Source: Geothrix limicola (GTDB lineage: Bacteria > Acidobacteriota > Holophagae > Holophagales > Holophagaceae). Taken from it: DNA of 64,000 nt. Numbering within the stretch: the stretch's first letter is position 1; each line of letters begins with the position of its first letter. Of the stretch, positions 61,853 through 64,000 are shown piece after piece. The notes beneath the pieces are model-generated. The model worked only from the letters and a program-made list of their open reading frames with translations. It made no database searches and was not told where the DNA came from. Both the position numbers and the translations under genes were made by a program. Where the stretch lies: assembly GCF_030268085.1 (NCBI RefSeq), contig NZ_BSDE01000007.1:160664-224663 (forward strand), read 5' to 3'.

Positions 61853-61929
61853 GGTCCCGTAGCTCAGCTGGATAGAGCATCAGACTACGAATCTGAGGGT
61901 CGGGCGTTCGAGTCGCTCCGGGACCACCA
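61853..61929 (+). tRNA. tRNA-Arg (anticodon ACG)
   Basis: A 77-nt cloverleaf. The acceptor stem is GGTCCCG/CGGGACC. The D arm is GCTC AGCTGGATA GAGC. The anticodon stem is TCAGA/TCTGA with loop CTACGAA (anticodon ACG, read as ICG for CGN). The T arm is GGGCG TTCGAGT CGCTC, and CCA is encoded. All stems pair, with one G-U in the T stem. Confidence 0.97.
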
Positions 61930-61939
61930 CTCAAAAATG

Positions 61940-61968
61940 CCGCCACCATTCGGTGGCGGTTGTTTTTT
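61940..61968 (+). terminator. Rho-independent terminator of tRNA-Arg
   Basis: CCGCCACC (61940-61947) and GGTGGCGG (61952-61959) form a perfect stem with an ATTC loop, followed by TTGTTTTTT, 11 bp after the tRNA end. Confidence 0.93.
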
Positions 61969-62146
61969 ATCCGCACGGTTGTTGGCTGGGCCGAAGGGGC
62001 GACGGATGTGATCCCCTGGTGACCGGGTTCTTTGCCTCAATCCCTTCCTGTCAGATGCCGCAGGCCTCGGCCGGAATCGCCGGCTTCAGCCCCTTTTTCG
62101 AATGTCAGGGAATTCGCGGATTGGGACACCTCCCACGGCTGGAGCA

Positions 62147-62587
62147 TTAATGCAGTCCGTTACGTCGCATGCAGGATGCGTATTTGCGATCCATGCTTCG
62201 CATGTGGGTCATGAGCCAGGTCTTAAGGAAGTTGGGGATGGCGAGGGCGCTGATGCTTCCATTCCGAACCTTCAGGAGCAGCGCGTTCGCCTGCTGGATC
62301 AAGGCCGCATGCTCAGCCGTGTGCGCCTCTCGCTCGGCGAAGTCGATATTCCTCATGACCGATTCTTCGTGGTCGAAATGGGCCTGGGTTTCATGGATGA
62401 GGGTTTCCAGCAGCGACTCGGCCCGATGCCGATCCTGCTTGTGCTGCAAGGCGAGGTGGATCTGCCCCATGAGGGCGATGAGCCGCTCATGCTCCTGATC
62501 AAAGATCGAGACGCCTACGGAATGCTCCTCGTCGGACCAGATGAAAAGGGAAGGCTCAGGTTCGGGCTTGGGCTTTGAAAACCACAT
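62147..62587 (-). CDS. Bacteriohemerythrin
   Basis: A 146-aa non-heme di-iron oxygen-binding protein. The hemerythrin ligand pattern is present: H in DEEHSVGVSIFDQEHERL, HETQAHFDHEE, HTAEHAALI and the C-terminal HMRSMDRKY. An N-terminal Pro/Glu stretch (about 5-13) precedes the domain. It may carry or sense oxygen, in line with the many respiratory and sensory genes around. The ATG at 62587 follows GGAGG about 11 nt upstream. Confidence 0.94.
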   Translation of the reverse strand: MWFSKPKPEPEPSLFIWSDEEHSVGVSIFDQEHERLIALMGQIHLALQHKQDRHRAESLLETLIHETQAHFDHEESVMRNIDFAEREAHTAEHAALIQQANALLLKVRNGSISALAIPNFLKTWLMTHMRSMDRKYASCMRRNGLH

Positions 62588-62706
62588 GGGCCGACAACCT
62601 CCATGCGAGACTCTATAGCAGTTTGAATGGGGCTGAGCCTTCGTTCTGATCTGAACCTTGAGAGGTCATTCCGATCTGCTTAGCGCTGGATCGCCTCTGA
62701 ATGGTT

Positions 62707-63426
62707 TCAGGCGTCTCCGGCCTTGCGTGGGGTCTGGGGTTCGACTTCCTGGATGGCGCCGGTCCAACAGAAACCGAGGGATCCGGAAGATGTGATCCAT
62801 TTGGGGTCGCCGGGCAGGGTGATCTTTCGGCGCAGCCGGACGATGGTCACGTCCACGGTGCGTGGGGAGGGGCGGGCGTCGGAGGGCCAGGCCAGATCGA
62901 GCAGGTCCAGGCGGGGCAGGAGCCTTCCCGCGTGGGAAAGCAGCACTTCCAGGACGTGGTACTCCATCGGGGAAAGGTCGACGGGTGCGTCATTCCGGGT
63001 GAGCTGCTTGCTCATGCGATCCAGCAGGAAGGGGCCCGTGCGCAAGGGCTTCAATTCGCTGAAACGGTAGGAGCGCCGCAGGATGGCACGGATGCGGGCC
63101 ACCAGTTCCTGCGCGCTGAAGGGCTTGAGCACGTAGTCGTCCGCGCCGAATTTGAAACCCTCCACGCGTTTCTGCTCCTGGCCCATGGCCGTGAGCATGA
63201 GCACGGGCACTTCATCACGGGGACGGAGAGCCTTGAGCACCTGGAACCCGTCCATCACGGGCATGTTCAGATCCAGCACCAGGAGGTCCGCCGGCTCGGC
63301 GCGATGAAGGGCCAGGGCGGCGGATCCGTTTTCAGCCTCAAGCACCTGGAATCCAGCCTTCTTCAGGGCCTTCACGAGGAGGCGCCGAAGGCTCACGTCG
63401 TCGTCTGCCACCAGGATTCGCTGCAT
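62707..63426 (-). CDS. OmpR-family response regulator
   Basis: A 239-aa two-component regulator. The receiver has DDD at 8-10, phospho-D52 in LVLDLNMPV and K in YVLKPFS. The winged-helix DNA-binding domain (about 135-230) has LSPMEYHVLEVLLSHAGRLLPRLDLLDLAW and RTVDVTIVRLRRKI. No kinase is adjacent within the window. The start is ATG at 63426. Direct TTGTAAC repeats about 80 bp upstream are a likely binding site. Confidence 0.95.
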   Translation of the reverse strand: MQRILVADDDVSLRRLLVKALKKAGFQVLEAENGSAALALHRAEPADLLVLDLNMPVMDGFQVLKALRPRDEVPVLMLTAMGQEQKRVEGFKFGADDYVLKPFSAQELVARIRAILRRSYRFSELKPLRTGPFLLDRMSKQLTRNDAPVDLSPMEYHVLEVLLSHAGRLLPRLDLLDLAWPSDARPSPRTVDVTIVRLRRKITLPGDPKWITSSGSLGFCWTGAIQEVEPQTPRKAGDA

Positions 63427-63856
63427 GGATCGGGCTTTCAGAGGAAGGGGACGCGGAAGGCGGGAATCAGGGGTCCCCACGGACTTCCGGCTGTCCAATC
63501 GGAATTGTAACGGGTTGTAACAGAGCGCAAAGGTAGCTTCGCAGTGATCAGATCTATGACAATCGCTCGTGAATGCTTTGCGTCTCTGCCCGAGATGGGG
63601 GTCATCCAGCGACAGGTCTTTCTTTCTTGATGCAGGCCGTGGGGGCCTCTTCAAGTCATATGGGAAAGGGGCAGGCCTGGCGAGGGATGACTCCCGAAGT
63701 CTCACATTTCTATTGGCAGATTAATTAAATTGCGTAAGCAAAAAATATAACCGAACTGAGCTTCTGCTCGCGAAGACGCTCGGACGGCCCGCCGAACCTA
63801 TGTCCACGCATTACCCCATCACCCCCATCCAACCCTATCCCCAAGGAGGACGATCC
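63427..63856. other. 430-bp divergent intergenic region
   Basis: It separates the OmpR-family gene (minus) from a secreted-protein gene (plus). The left part holds the TTGTAAC repeats and a minus-strand promoter candidate (TTGCGC at 63525-63530, TACAAT at 63504-63509, 15 bp apart). The stretch 63716-63751 is strikingly AT-rich and ends in a -10-like TATAAC (63746-63751) for the plus gene, without a clear -35. No coding frame with gene-like content is seen. Confidence 0.6.
63505..63521. promoter_or_regulatory. Direct TTGTAAC repeat, candidate OmpR-family site
   Basis: TTGTAAC occurs at 63505-63511 and again at 63515-63521, a 10-bp period on one face of the helix. OmpR/PhoB regulators bind such tandem half-sites. 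It overlaps the -10 candidate of the regulator's own promoter, suggesting autoregulation. Confidence 0.5.
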
Positions 63857-64000
63857 ATGACGATCATCCACACCCTGAAACGCTCCGCCCTTCTATGTGC
63901 GCTCCTGGGAACGAGCCCCCTGTGGTCCGCGGACGGACCCTTCTCGTTCGACCTGAAGCTGCACGGAGGCGTCACCGGCGGCGCGCTCCACGAGGACCAC
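63857..64000 (+). CDS. Secreted protein, probable outer-membrane porin (3' partial)
   Basis: A strong ribosome-binding site (AAGGAGGA) precedes the ATG at 63857, and the frame runs off the window. A clear signal peptide (residues 1 to about 25: KRSALLCALLGTSPLWSA) is followed by DGPFSFDLKLHGGVTGG, an alternating pattern like the first beta-strand of a porin or TonB-type outer-membrane protein. The identity cannot be fixed from 48 residues. Confidence 0.7.
   Translation, partial: MTIIHTLKRSALLCALLGTSPLWSADGPFSFDLKLHGGVTGGALHEDH

Noticed and set aside
1..64000. CRISPR arrays, prophage, transposase genes or a toxin-antitoxin pair
   Set aside because: No regularly spaced repeats, phage structural genes, transposase motifs or paired small toxin/antitoxin frames were seen.

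Overview
This is a GC-rich chromosomal segment from a free-living Gram-negative bacterium. Housekeeping genes (recG, coaD, ddl, ppc, ispH, polA, purD, speA, queG, pgsA, tRNA-Arg) are mixed with many sensory genes: two chemotaxis receptors, five sensor kinases, three response regulators and two small secreted Cache proteins. A quinol-type nitric oxide reductase, a thiol peroxidase, an OsmC-like protein and a bacteriohemerythrin fit a microaerophilic or respiratory-flexible life. The gene mix resembles Acidobacteriota of the Holophagae/Geothrix type, but that is inference from gene content only. I see no prophage, IS element, CRISPR array or plasmid function.

Layout. 1-8168: end of recG, an Aer-like receptor, a beta-propeller sensor kinase, a LysR regulator and coaD. 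8311-14080, plus strand: ddl behind 12-bp tandem repeats, a stand-alone FlgC-like miniprotein, then an overlapping chain of a degenerate CtpA-like protein, a YibQ-like deacetylase and a class D beta-lactamase-like protein. The chain runs into a fluoride riboswitch whose aptamer overlaps the beta-lactamase 3' end and which controls a CLC-F type antiporter. 14088-19260: an RsbW-like ATPase, qNOR, two tandem secreted YHS-like proteins and a PilZ protein. 19273-26242, minus strand: ppc, a chemoreceptor and a Cache histidine kinase. 26388-28955: an IspH-UbiA-like fusion and an SDR. 28946-29921: tandem Cache proteins. 30106-33124: an acyltransferase/LytS/LytTR operon.

33140-34754: an alpha/beta hydrolase with a TetR regulator, divergent from polA (34916-37726). 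37895-43047 is the most intriguing metabolic block: an isocitrate/isopropylmalate-type dehydrogenase, an HMG-CoA-lyase-like enzyme, a class III CoA transferase and two aconitase-like subunits, the last two separated by a palindromic repeat. 43096-54872: tpx, a second LytS/LytTR pair, small secreted proteins, purD, a 3-hydroxyacyl-CoA dehydrogenase, a DinB protein, a hybrid kinase and speA. 54960-61968: queG, a cysteine-poor YedF-like protein, pgsA, a DUF502 protein, an SDR, an OsmC-like protein, an MFS transporter, a GlpD-like oxidase and tRNA-Arg(ACG) with promoter and terminator. 62147-64000: a bacteriohemerythrin, an OmpR-family regulator and the start of a secreted, probably outer-membrane, protein.

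Most functions fall into three themes: envelope and lipid metabolism (ddl, deacetylase, beta-lactamase-like protein, pgsA, acyltransferase, IspH-UbiA), signal transduction, and carboxylic-acid/CoA metabolism. The clearest regulatory find is the fluoride riboswitch. The clearest candidates for undescribed biology are the five-gene CoA/aconitase-like cluster and the IspH-UbiA fusion.
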